Source: Zanthoxylum bungeanum | Taxonomy: Eukaryota > Streptophyta > Magnoliopsida > Sapindales > Rutaceae | Direction: 5' to 3' | Assembly (NCBI GenBank): GCA_019454045.1 | Contig: SKCR01023748.1 | Span: 1 to 64,000 of the forward strand | DNA length: 64,000 nucleotides | In this document: positions 47,190-58,488 of the stretch, in pieces | Layout of the letters: each line of letters starts with the position of its first letter | How positions within the stretch are numbered: position 1 is the first letter of the stretch | Made by a program: the position numbers and the translations under genes | The notes under the pieces: model-generated | What the model was told of the DNA's origin: nothing | Seen by the model: only the letters and a program-made list of their open reading frames with translations | Databases searched by the model: none

Positions 47190-49891
47190 TTAGGCTGGAT
47201 CTAAAAGTGTGACACTTTCTTTTTGTCGCTCAATTGATTCTCCCCAGTAGTGCTTGACACGCTTGTTTTTAACCTTGAATGTTTTATTGGAGTCGGGATC
47301 ATGTAACTCAACGGCTCTATCTGGTAAAACTTTGGTGATTAAGAATGGACATAACCACCGTGATTTTGGGTTACATGGAAAGAGTTTCAAGCTTGATTTG
47401 TTTAAGAGTACCCGCTACTCTGGTTCTAGTTGTATGCGTACTAACTTCTCATCATGTCTCTTCTTTGCCTTTTCTTTGTATAGTTTAGCATTCTCAAAAC
47501 GCTGTATGGGAAAATCCTGCAATTCGTTGAGCTGGTGGAACTGTTTCTCTTCTGTTGGTTCTAGTACAAGAATTGGCTTCTTCAGTACGTAGTACGCTTT
47601 ATCTTCAGGCTCCACGGGCAATTGACATGCTTTAAGTTTGTCAGTAGAACTTTGTATTGCATCGCAGGTCTGGATGGTACTATGTATCACATCAAGTCTG
47701 AAACATTCCTCCTTCTTTTCATCATCCAGGAAATTCATGGCTTTGAAAACATTGAATGTTACTTCTTGGTCATATACCCTCATGGTTAGTTTTCTTTTTT
47801 GTACATCAATAATGGTTCATCCTGTAGCCAAGAATGGTCTCCCGAGGATGATCGGTACGTCTTCGTCGTCCTCCATATCAAAGATAATAAAATCTGTTGG
47901 GAAAATGAATTTGTCAACTTTGACCAGCACATCTTCAACTACACCTCTCGGAAATACGAGCGTTCTATCAGCAAGTTTTAGAGAGACTAAGGTAGGCATT
48001 GTTTCTTCAATCTGCAGTTTCCTGAAAATAGAAAAATGCATCAATTTAACACTCGCACCTAGATCACACAAAGCCTTACCGAAGTCATGTTCTCCTATGG
48101 TGCAAGGAACAGTGAAACTTTGGGGGAAGCTTCCTCTGAATGATGGCGCTGCATTCTTCTGACAATGCAACTGTCTCGTAATCTCCCAATCTTCTCTTTC
48201 GTGAAAGAATATATTTCATGAATTTGACATAGGTTGGCATTTCTTCCAAGGCTTCTGCAAATGGGATGTTGATATGCAGTTTTTTTGAAGATCTTCAGGA
48301 ATCGAGAAAACTGCTTGTCTAGTTTATTCTTCTGGAGACGATGTGGAAAATATGGAGGTATAGTGATTCTTTCTTGATCTTTTTCCTTTACTTCTTTTTC
48401 CTCCATCTGTGGAACTGCTTCGTTGCTTTCTTTTGGAACTTCCTCAACAGTTGCCTTGACTCCAACATTTTTGTTAATTTCAGTATCGCTTTTTAACATG
48501 ATGGCATGACCTTGCTCCTTCCCCATGTTTCTTAGATTTGGTTCAGTGTTGCTAGGAAGGTTACCTGGTGGTCTGTAACTCTGAGCATTGGCCAGTTGTC
48601 CAAATTGATTCTTCAGTGCTTTGATAGAAGCAGATTTGACTTTGAGTTAATGCTGTTTGGGATTGAAACAAAGCATCATACCTAGCTGCTTGAGAGTCAT
48701 GTTTTGCTTCTATCTTTTTCAAGTGGGTCAGCACTTCTGTTATTCCTGTTTCTTTGTCATACTCCTGGCCTTTGTTTTGCTATTGGAATCCGGGTGGTGG
48801 ATTGTTCATTTGCCCTGAATTGTTGCTCTATACGAAATTGGGATGATTCCTCCACCCTGGGTTTTAGGTGTTGGAATATGGATTGTTCCCCTATCTATTG
48901 AAATTGTTGACATAATTCACCGTCTCTTTATGTTGGTTTGGCTCTGGTGCTCCTCCATATTGTGAACTTGTGGATCCAGTATTAACTTGCATGCTGAGAG
49001 TTTCCATGAATTTGCATATCTGATCCAGCTTGGCATTCACTACAGTGTTGGCTCCAACTTCATAAATTCCAGCAATTCGTTGAATCAAGCTCCTTTCTGT
49101 TGGCCACAAGGAGTTGTTGTTGGCCATTTCTTCAATTAAGTCTCAGGCTTGATCTTCTCATTTTTCCATTAAAGCTCCTTCAGCAGCAGCATCAATTGTG
49201 TTTCTCATTATTCTAGAAAGTCCATTGTAGAAGGTTTGGAGTTGTAGCCATTTTCAATCTCATGGTGAGGACATTTCCGGAGTAAATCTGTGTACCTTTC
49301 CCAAGCTTCGTAAAGGGATTCTAAATCTTTTTGTACAAAAAATGTGATGTCATTCCTCAACTTTGCAGTTCTGGCTGGTGGAAAGTACTTTGCAAGGAAT
49401 TTTGTTGCTAGAGTGTGCCAAGTTGTGATGAAACCTGGTGGTAGTGAATGTAGCCAAGCTTTGGCTCTGTCTTTCAAGGAATATGGAAAAACTCGCAGTC
49501 TCATAGCTTCTTCAGCTGCTCGGTTGTAGTTGAAAGTACCGCAAACTTCCAAGAAGTTGCTGATATGGGCATTAAAATCTTCAGTTGCATTCCCCTCGAA
49601 CTGAACTGACTACTGAATCATCTGAATGTATGTTTTGATGTCACACGCATTTTCTGGTAAGGGAGAAAGTACAATACAAGAAATTAGTCCATCAACCACA
49701 GGAATGGTTCTGTCTCGAATGAGAATTGGTAGTGCAACGTCCAAAAGTTCAGGTTCCATGTTAACGATTGCTTCTTGGCCTTCTCGTCTTTCCCTTCTCA
49801 ACTGTCTGATGGTTCTTTCAATCTCTGGGTCAAGAAGTCGGAGTTCAAAGCTTTTGGTTCGTCTCATGTAGTGTATGAGAACCTGAAACAA
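47190..49891 (-). pseudogene. E1 gag-protease-integrase-tail polyprotein, frameshifted
   Basis: Starts near 49891 (or the inner Met at 49867, MRRTKSFELRLLDPEIERTI), as Athila Gag does. The Gag core reads EVCGTFNYNRAAEEAMRLRV and KFLAKYFPPARTAKLRNDI. Then a linker, the protease ([19 protein letters not shown]), and directly the integrase C-terminal end (FENAKLYKEKAKKRHDEKL, SRWLCPFLITKVLPDRAVEL). RT, RNase H and the integrase core are absent. Frame changes occur near 49200, 48600, 48300 and 47780. The protease motif here is DLGASVKLMHF; E2 has [11 protein letters not shown]. Confidence 0.88.
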
Positions 49892-49977
49892 GTGAAAACA
49901 AAAACAATAAATAAAAAGAAAATTAGATACAAGTAAAGGTATCTAACCTCAAAACTAATAGTGAAAGATAAATAAGT

Positions 49978-49994
49978 CCCCGGCAACGGCGCCA
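49978..49994 (-). other. Primer binding site of E1
   Basis: The minus strand reads TGGCGCCGTTGCCGGGG, complementary to the 3' end of plant tRNA-Asp. This is the usual primer of Athila-type elements. It lies six bases from the LTR at 50001. Confidence 0.9.
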
Positions 49995-50000
49995 AAAACA

Positions 50001-50614
50001 TGACCGGCGTAATCACACGAGTATAATGCAAGCGCACGTATCGTTCAAGTAGTATAAAAATTATCGATCCCATGAGGACTTAAAACCTTTTGTTATCAAT
50101 TTATGAAGTTAAATGTTTACAAGTATCTAATGGATTGATTGTTTGATTGGGTGGTGACTTTAAAATTAAAACAATTAAAGAAAATTGCTTCAAAGTAAAT
50201 TAAAGAAAATTCAAATTTATAAAACTATCTAAGGTTGTGAATCCTTCCAATATCTTTTTAAAAGATGAAGTGGTTATTTTACGTTTGTGTAATATATTGG
50301 TTTATTAACCTGGAACACGAAATTTTGTGAAAGCCTCTTCCCATGGTCAAATACAAATACCCAGTATAACCCAATTAATCATATTCCTATGTTAACCAAA
50401 TAATCTGAATTCATTAAGATTAAGTTCCAATTATGGCTACCCCCGCCCGACAGGTATATTCCTATCCCATAAGGAAATCTATAAAAGGGTTATCTATCCT
50501 CAATGAAGATCGTGGACTATTGAGTCTAAGGTCTTAAACCTAAAATCCTTTTTCCAAGTCAATTTAAGTTTACGAGTTCAATTTTATTAATGGCCAGTTA
50601 ATAAAAGGTATTAG
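50001..50614 (-). mobile_element. E middle LTR, truncated
   Basis: The first 614 bp match 43520-44125. The remainder is missing; a Copia B LTR follows. It is the 5' LTR of E1 and, by position, could also have served E2 in a tandem LTR-internal-LTR-internal arrangement. Confidence 0.8.
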
Positions 50615-52605
50615 TATTGGACAATTATGACCCATAGCATCACTATTTGTACAGATCATGGTGTTGTTGTACAAATTAACTATGTGACAAAGGAAATTGC
50701 TCTTTTATCATTTGTAATTAGATTACCGGGATATATAAATGATAAAAGTCCATATGATTAGTTTCGGATTGATAAGATATGAGACATTATCAATCCATTA
50801 AGGTTTAATCATTAAAATATCCCTAGTCGGAGTATTATCGAGATTGGACATCGATAATGCGAAATAGACTAGTATTGCACTTGTGCGTGTTATAGGAGCA
50901 TAACGGCATAGTTCTCATATATTTGGGTATTGGATACATGCAAGTGTAATAGGAGGTTATGTTTACCGATGGTACGAAAACAGCTTCGCTGTGGATAGAC
51001 CCCTCGGAATTCCATTGGTAGTATGACTATGTGTCTATGGAAGTCCGAATCAGGGTAGGTGTATTTGGTCTTAACTTGAGACTTACATCGCTAATACTTG
51101 CGACAATCAATAAACTTTGGTTTTGGTCGTCTAGGGCTTTAACCGGTTTTATGTACGCCTCTTCTGGGTATATTGAGAATCGTAGTGTATTGGGTGTGAT
51201 GTCAAGATGGAAGTATCACTCCAATCATAGTGGAGATGATGGTCACGTAGGATACGAAACTAGTACTCTTTAGTACTGCAGTCATCGGGATAATATGACT
51301 AGGTCATGATTATCCGATTATAGAGACTAGTTACCAGAGATCCGACATGTGCTTCGTACGGGGCAGACACAATTCCAGCCCCAGGCCTAGCACGTGACAT
51401 CCGATACTGGATCGCAATACGCAATACTACGTATACTACGCCTGATACAGATTACATATTCCTTTAAGAATATTTCTGGAGAATTGGGTAGGCACGGTGT
51501 TTTACTAGAAGCCAACCATGTCTTGTAAATCGATAAAAACATAGTAATAGGTACGTACGTGTTCAGATAGTCCGACGACCAGATTTACAGCCAATATATC
51601 CGTGGATCTCATGGGTCGCTTCCCGAAGATTCACCGATGACGTATGAATCGCACATTATTAATCTGGGATTAATTAATTGAGAGAGAAAATTAATCTAGG
51701 ATTAATTACGGAGATATTTTATCTGGGATAAAATATTATTTAAAGAGAAAGAACGATTAATTTGGAATTAATCGATTAAATAATATATTCGATATATTAT
51801 ACGAAATTAGATTTCGACGCGGAATTAAAATTAGATTTTAATTCGGGCGAACGAGTTAATTTAGAATTAATTCGCTAGCGACGTGAATAGTAATTTTGCT
51901 AGGCATAATTATTTAATTAAATTTGATTTAATTACGTAGAAACGGAAAATTCGTTAATTTAGAATTAGCGAACCCGAGCCCGGGAGTGTTTGCGGGCCCA
52001 CTCGCATTTCGAATCAAGTTGGGCCCATAAGTCACATCAAGCGTCAAATCACTAGTCAACTTTATCACTTTATTGTGATGGAAGTTGTTGGTTGATGCTT
52101 GAGTATGAAACACTCAATTGTGATGGCTTGAATGACTAATACCATTTATTTATTTTTGGTATATAATTTTTAATTGATTTTTGAAATCAAAAACCAAGAC
52201 AACTCACTTCTCTCTTCTTCTCTCCCATTCGGCCAAGGGTCATTTCTCTCATTCTCAATTTTTGAAAATGCCGAGAAAAAAGAAGAAGCTAAGGAAAATT
52301 TTGTGGCAAAATTTCCAAGGTGCTAGCACACTAAAGAGTCATCCAAATGTGATAGGGAAACAAACCCTCGAGCATGGAATCACCATTTTCAAAGCTTGGA
52401 GCTTGGAGCACTCAAATGGAGGTTGACCGAAAATCAAAGGAGCACAAAGAGGGCTTGGCCGAGAGCTTCCATGGAGGAGGAAAACTTTTGTGTTCTTCGC
52501 ATCGCAAATCCGTTCATTGTAAGTATGATTCTGCCATACTTCTTTATTGTATTCACATTATTTTCATTGCTTGAATGATCTTGGGACTATAGTAGAAACC
52601 CAACA
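50615..52605 (+). mobile_element. Copia B 5' LTR (B4)
   Basis: 1,991 bp, start mutated to TATTGGAC, end CCCAACA. Followed by a primer site. Inverted-repeat array at 51657-51970. Confidence 0.85.
51657..51970. repeat. Inverted-repeat array in Copia B LTR B4
   Basis: Same ordered stems; for example ATATTTTATC/GATAAAATAT (TGG) near 51715, CGATTAATT/AATTAATCG (TGG) near 51752, and ATTAAAAT/ATTTTAAT (TAG) near 51824. Confidence 0.8.
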
Positions 52606-53170
52606 TTGGTATCAGAGCCTTATTTAAGCATGAAATTGGATTTAGGGTAAAATTGATTTGAGCATGTTTGGATGAAATTGATTGTTTGAGTATGCTTGAA
52701 TGATGATAACTTAGAGTTATTTGTGATCAATTTGATGAAAATTGAATTGGATCAAATTTTCCCCAAATTATTGGCTTGGCCGAATGGTGTGCTACCCTAA
52801 TGTCATGGTGATTTTTGTTTTTTGAATCATTAGATGAGTTTGAAAGACTTGGGAAATGTTGATTTATGATTTAATTGGATTAAAATCGAAATCGGACAAA
52901 AACCCTAAAATGCCATGACTTATAAGCATGAAATGGGATTGATTTTGCTTCAATTATGTTGGACATGAATTGATAATTAGAAAGCATGATTAATTATGTA
53001 AATTAGTATTTTGGAAATGTTAATTTGAGTAATTAATTATGGCTTATACACTTTAGATAATTAAATTGTGAAATTTGGAATTTTATAATTTAATTAGTTG
53101 GGCTAAATTTTGAATTGGGCTTTTAAAGTTGTATTTGGGCTTTATGGGCTTGGTTGGGCCAAGTATGGTT
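52606..53170 (+). mobile_element. Copia B4 primer site and leader start
   Basis: TGGTATCAGAGCC at 52607-52619 is an exact initiator-tRNA-Met primer site. The next 550 bp match 58502-59060 and stop abruptly at 53170, where family E sequence (equivalent to 45838) begins. The rest of this Copia B copy is missing. Confidence 0.85.
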
Positions 53171-54473
53171 TCTTTCGTAGGGATCACGGTTGCATTTAGC
53201 GTATGCAACAAGCCTTTAAACCCCTAGGTGTCCTTAGTGGACGAGTTGTAGTCTCGTGAGGGCTTACAGCAACGATACCCACAAACGTTTTAAAAAAAAA
53301 AAGATAATAAAACTAATGCACACAAAAGCAAAAAGACAAGAGAAAAGAGATTAAAGAAGTTAGTTACTAAACAGGTGAAAATTCTAATCCAAGTCAATAG
53401 TTGTTATTTTTCTTTTTAAATTATCGAATAAGTAAATTCTCCGATTATTTTTACCATTCTTCATATACACAGCTAACAAAATATTAATCAACTCATTTTG
53501 CCCATAATAGTCACGAGTGTAGTTGAGAAGAGAGTAATATTTTTGTCCTAAAGTTTTATCAGAATTCACACATTTTTTAAGCATTGGAATAAATTTTTTT
53601 TTTTTTTTTTGATTTTTTTTTTAATTTATATACAATATCTTCCATCTATGTAGCGAGCTTTGGGCCAGTAACTCCCAAACAAGTTGGTTTTAGGGCACTA
53701 GGTGTTAAGACACCCCTACGGACTTAATTACTCAGACTTCATATATATATATATATATTTTGCAACATCTTTGATCCATGTAGCAATCTTTGGGGCAGTG
53801 GCTCCCAAGCCAGTTGGTTTTAAGGCACTAGGTGTTAAAACACCCCAACGAACTTAATAACTCGGATCTCAAACATTTTTTTCCCATCGTTTTTTTAGAT
53901 TCTTCCTCCAATTAAACTAGAGCACTGAATATTACAAACTCGTCAATTACTTTTCATGTCTGTATGTTACCATGCAAGTTGATAATATCCGTCAACTGAG
54001 CATATGAAGATTCATTTTAATCAGTTTTATGGAGAATTTACTAATTAAATAATTCAAAATGAAATAAACAAAAATTAACTTGTTTCGAAATATGTTGAGA
54101 TACGTCTCAGGAGTGGAAATTTCTTACTCGGCTATCTCTTACACCAATTTCACCTGATTAATCAAATTAAAAACACAAAATATTTTTTTGATTTTTGTAA
54201 AATTTTATATTGTTTTTGTATTTTTTCAAAAATTTTGGACTAAAAATAAAAACAACATAAAAACAAAATACTACAACTACTCCCCACCCCAAACCTAAAT
54301 GAGACATTGTTCCCAATGTCTTAAAAAGTAGAAGATGAGTTTAGAAGATAGTACCTGGTTAGCTGAAATTCTACATCTAAAATGGAAATTAAAGGTTAAG
54401 ATCCAAATTGCATGGGTTGCCTCCATGCTAGCGCTAAGTTTAAAGTCATCAGCTAGACATGACTGCCCGAACG
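53171..54473 (-). mobile_element. E2 3' non-coding region
   Basis: Matches 45838-47189 closely, with the (AT)9 run at 53741-53758 and the same partial duplication around it. No gene is seen. Confidence 0.8.
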
Positions 54474-56474
54474 TTAGGCTGGATCTGAAAGTGTGACACT
54501 TTCTTTTTGTCGCTCAATTGATTCTCCCCAGTAGTGCTTGACACGCTTGTTTTTAACCTTGAATGTTTTATTGGAGTCGGGATCATGTAACTCAACGGCA
54601 CTATTTGGTAAAACTTTGGTGATTAGGAATGGAACTAACCACCGTGATTTTGGCTTCTGTGGAAAGAGTTTCAAGCTTGATTTGTTTAACAGTACCCAAT
54701 GCCCTGGTTCTAGTTGTATGCGTACTAACTTCTCATCATGTCTCTTCTTGGCCTTTTCTTTATACAGTTTAGCATTCTCAAAAGGTTGTATGTGAAATTC
54801 CTATAATTCGTTGAGCTGGTGGAACTGTTTCTCTTCTGTTGCTTCTAGTGCCAGAATTGGCTTCTTCAGTACACAGTACGCTTTATCTTCAGGCTCCAAG
54901 GGCAATTGACATGCTTTAAGTTTGTCAGTAGAACTTTACATTGCATCGCAGGTCTGGATGGTACTATGTATCACATCAAGTCTGAAACATTCCTCCTTCT
55001 TTTCATCATCCGGGAAATTCATGGCTTTGAAAACATTGAATGTTACTTCTTGGTCATGTACACTCATGGTTAGTTCTCCTTTTTGTAGATCAATAATGGT
55101 TCGTCCTGTAGCCAAGAGTGGTCTCACGAGGACGATCGGCACGTCTTCGTCTTCCTCCATATCAAGGACAATAAAATCTGCTGGGAAAATGAATTTGTCA
55201 ACTTTGACCAGCATATCTTCAACTACACCTCTCAGAAATACGAGCGTTCTATCAGCAAATTGTAGAGAGACTGAGGTAGGCATTGTTTCTCCAATCTGCA
55301 GTTTCCTGAAAATAGAAAAAGGCAACAAGTTAACACTCGCACCTAGATCACACAAAGCCTTACCGAAGTCATGTTCTCCTATGGTGCAAGGAACAATGAA
55401 ACTTCCAAGATCTTTCAACTTTGGGGGAAGCTTCCTCTGAATGGTGGCATTGTATTTTTCTGACAATACAATTGTCTCGTAATCTCCCAATCTTTTCTTT
55501 CGTGAAAGAATATCTTTCATGAATTTGACATAGCTGGGCATTTTTTCCAAGGCTTCTGCAATTGGGATGTTGATATGCAGCTTTTTGAAGATCTCCAGGA
55601 ATCGAGAAAACTGCTTGTCTAGTTTATTCTTCTTGAGACGCTGTGGAAAAGGTGGAGGTATAGTGATTCTTTCTTGATCTTTTTCTTTTGCTTCTTTTTC
55701 CTCCATCTGTGGAACTACTTCGTTGCTTTCTTTTGGAACTTCCTCAACAGTTGTATTGACTCCAACATTTTTGTTAATTTCAGTATCGTTTTTTAACATG
55801 ACGGCATGACCTTGCTCATTCCCCATTTTTCTTAGATTTGGTTCAGTGTTGCTAGGAAGGTTACCTGGCGGTCTGTAACTCTGAGCATTGGCCAGTTGTC
55901 CAAATTGATTCTCCAGTGCTTTGATAGAAGCAGATTGACTTTGAATTAATGCTGTTTGGGATTGAAACAAAGCATCATACCTAGCTGCTTGAGAGTCATG
56001 TTTTGCTTCTATCTTTTTCAAGTGGGTCAGCACTTCTGTTATTCCTGTTTCTTTGTCATACTCATGGCCTTTGTTTTGCCATTGGAATCTGGATGGTGGA
56101 TTGTTCATTTGCCCTGAATTGTTGCTCTATGCGAAATTGGGATGATTCCTCCACCCTGGGTTTTAGGTGTTGGAATATGGATTGTTCCCCTGTCTATTGA
56201 AATTGTTGACATAATTCACCGTCTCTTTATGTTGGTTTGGCTCTGGTGCTCCTCCATATGGTGAACTTATGGATCCAGTATTAACTTGCATGCTGAGAGT
56301 TTCCATGAATTTTCATATCTGATCAAGCTTGGCATTCACTGCAGTGTTGGCTCCAACTTCATAAATTCCATCAATTCGTTGAATCAAGCTTCTTTCTGTT
56401 GGCCATAAGGAGTTGTTGTTAGCCATTTCTTCAATTAAGTCCCAGGCTTGATCTTCTCCTTTTGCCATTAAAGT
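54474..56474 (-). pseudogene. E2 gag-protease-integrase-tail polyprotein
   Basis: One minus-strand frame runs from 56474 to the stop at 54474, broken only by TAA at 54936-54938 and TAG at 54801-54803; both stand where E1 has CAA or CAG. It starts inside Gag (NNNSLWPTERSLIQRIDGIY) because Copia B5 cuts it at 56475. A long linker with KALENQFGQLANAQSYRPPG follows. The protease shows [19 protein letters not shown] and NLLPFSIFRKLQIGE. The frame then goes directly to the integrase C-terminal end (PFENAKLYKEKAKKRHDEK, VPFLITKVLPNSAVELHDP). RT, RNase H and integrase catalytic core are absent exactly as in E1. Confidence 0.9.
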
Positions 56475-58487
56475 TGTTGGAAAATTATGACCCATAGCAT
56501 CACTATTTGTACAGATCATGGTGTTGTTGTACAAATTAACTATGTGACAAAGGAAATTGCCTTTTTATCATTTGTAATTGGATTACCTAGATGTATAAAT
56601 GATAAAAGGTCCATATGATTAGTTCCGGATTGAGATGATATGAGACAGTATCAATCCACAAAGGTTTAATCATTAAATATCCCTAGTAAGAGTATTATCG
56701 AGATTGGACATCGATAATGCGTAAAAGACTAGTATTACACTTGTGCGCATTGTGGGAGCATAACGACATAGTTCTCATATATTTGGGTATAGAATTCTCA
56801 TGCAAGTGTAATAGGAGGTTGTGTTTACCGATGGTACGGGAACAGCTTCGCTGTGGATAGACCCCTCAGAATTCCATTGGTAGTATGACTATGTGTCTAT
56901 GGAAGTCCGAATCAGGGTAGGTGTATTTGGTCTTAACCTGAGACTTGCACCGCTAATACTTGCGACAATCAATATACTTTTGTTTTGGTCTTCCACGGCT
57001 TTAACAGGTTCTGTGTACGCCTCTTCTCGGTATATTGAGAATCGTAGTGTATTGGCTGTGATGTCAAGACAGAAGTATCACTCCAGTCATAGTGGAGATG
57101 ATGATCATGTAGGATACAAAACTGGTGCTCTTTTATGCTGCAGCTATCAGGATATTATGACTATGTCATGTTTATCCGATTATAGAGACTAGTTACCAGA
57201 GATCTGATATGTGCTTCGTATGGGGCAGACACAATTCCAGCCCCAGGCCTAGCACGTGACATCCAATACTGGATCGTAATATGCAATACTACCTATACTA
57301 CGCCTGATATAGATCACATATTTCTTTAAGAATATTTCTGGAGAATTGGGTAGGCACGGTGCTTTGCTAGAAGCCAACCATGTCTTGTAAATCGGTAAAA
57401 ACGTAGTACTAGGTACGTACGTGTTCGGATAGTCCGAAGACTGGATTTACTGCCAACATATCCGGGGATCTCATGGGTCGCTTGCCGAAGATTCACCGAT
57501 GACGTATGACTCGCACTTTATTAATCTGGGATTAATTATAAGAGAGAGAGAATTAATCTGGGATAAAATATTATTATTTAAAGAGAGAGAACGATTAATT
57601 TGGAATTAATCGATAAAATAATATATTCGATATATTATACGAAATTAGATTTTGACGCGGAATTAAAATTAGATTTTAATTCGGGTGAACGAGTTAATTT
57701 AGAATTAATTCGTTAGCGACGTGAATAGTAATTTTGCTAGGCATAATTATTTAATTAAATTTGATTTAATTACGTTGCAATGGAAAATTCGTTAATTCGG
57801 AATTAGCGAACCCGAGCCCGAGAGTGTTTACGGGCCCACTCGCATTTCGAATTCAAGTGCGGCCCACAAGTCACATCAAGCATCACATCATCAGTCATTC
57901 AAGTGATATAAAGTCACATCACTTTGAGTGATGTGATGGTTGTCACCTTTTTGGTGATGGAAGTGGTTGAGAGTAATTATTACTCTTTTCCCTCCAAATT
58001 ACTTTTGGAAAGCATATACCAAAAGTGTGTTTGACTTTGATGAATTAATTTTGGTATTAGTTTTAGAAACAAAAACCAACTCAACACAACTTCTCCTCTC
58101 TCTCTCCACACCATTCGGCCTTGGGCCATTTCTTCTTACTTTTATTTTCTTCAAAATGCCGAGAAAGAAGAAGATGAATAGGAAGATTTGTGGCAAATTT
58201 TCCTAGTGCTAGCACACTAAAGGGTCATCCAAGGTGATAGGGAAACAAACCCATTAGCATGGAATCACAAATAATGCTTGGAGCTTGGAGCATCCATGGA
58301 GGTGGTGACCGAAAATTTGGAGCACAAATTGAAGCCCAATGCCGAGAGCTTCAAGGGAGCAACAAAGGGCTTGTGTTCATCCCATCCAAAACCGATCAAA
58401 GTGAGCATGTTTCCGCCATTCTTCTTTGAGTATTTACACATGTTTCATTGCTTGAATTGATCTTGGGACTATAGAAGAAACCCAACA
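56475..58487 (+). mobile_element. Copia B 5' LTR (B5)
   Basis: 2,013 bp, TGTTGGAA to CCCAACA, inserted in the E2 gag. Followed by primer site TGGTATCTTGAGCC at 58489-58502. Inverted-repeat array at 57521-57808. Confidence 0.88.
57521..57808. repeat. Inverted-repeat array in Copia B LTR B5
   Basis: Stems as in the other copies: CGATTAATT/AATTAATCG (TGG), AATATAT/ATATATT (TCG), ATTAAAAT/ATTTTAAT (TAG). One stem (ATATTTTATC) is partly deleted here. Confidence 0.8.
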
Positions 58488-58488
58488 A

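Noticed and set aside
52268..58205. A basic MPRKKK-type start in LTRs B4 (52268) and B5 (58156)
   Set aside because: Only two of five LTRs have it and the downstream frames differ, so a conserved small protein is not supported.
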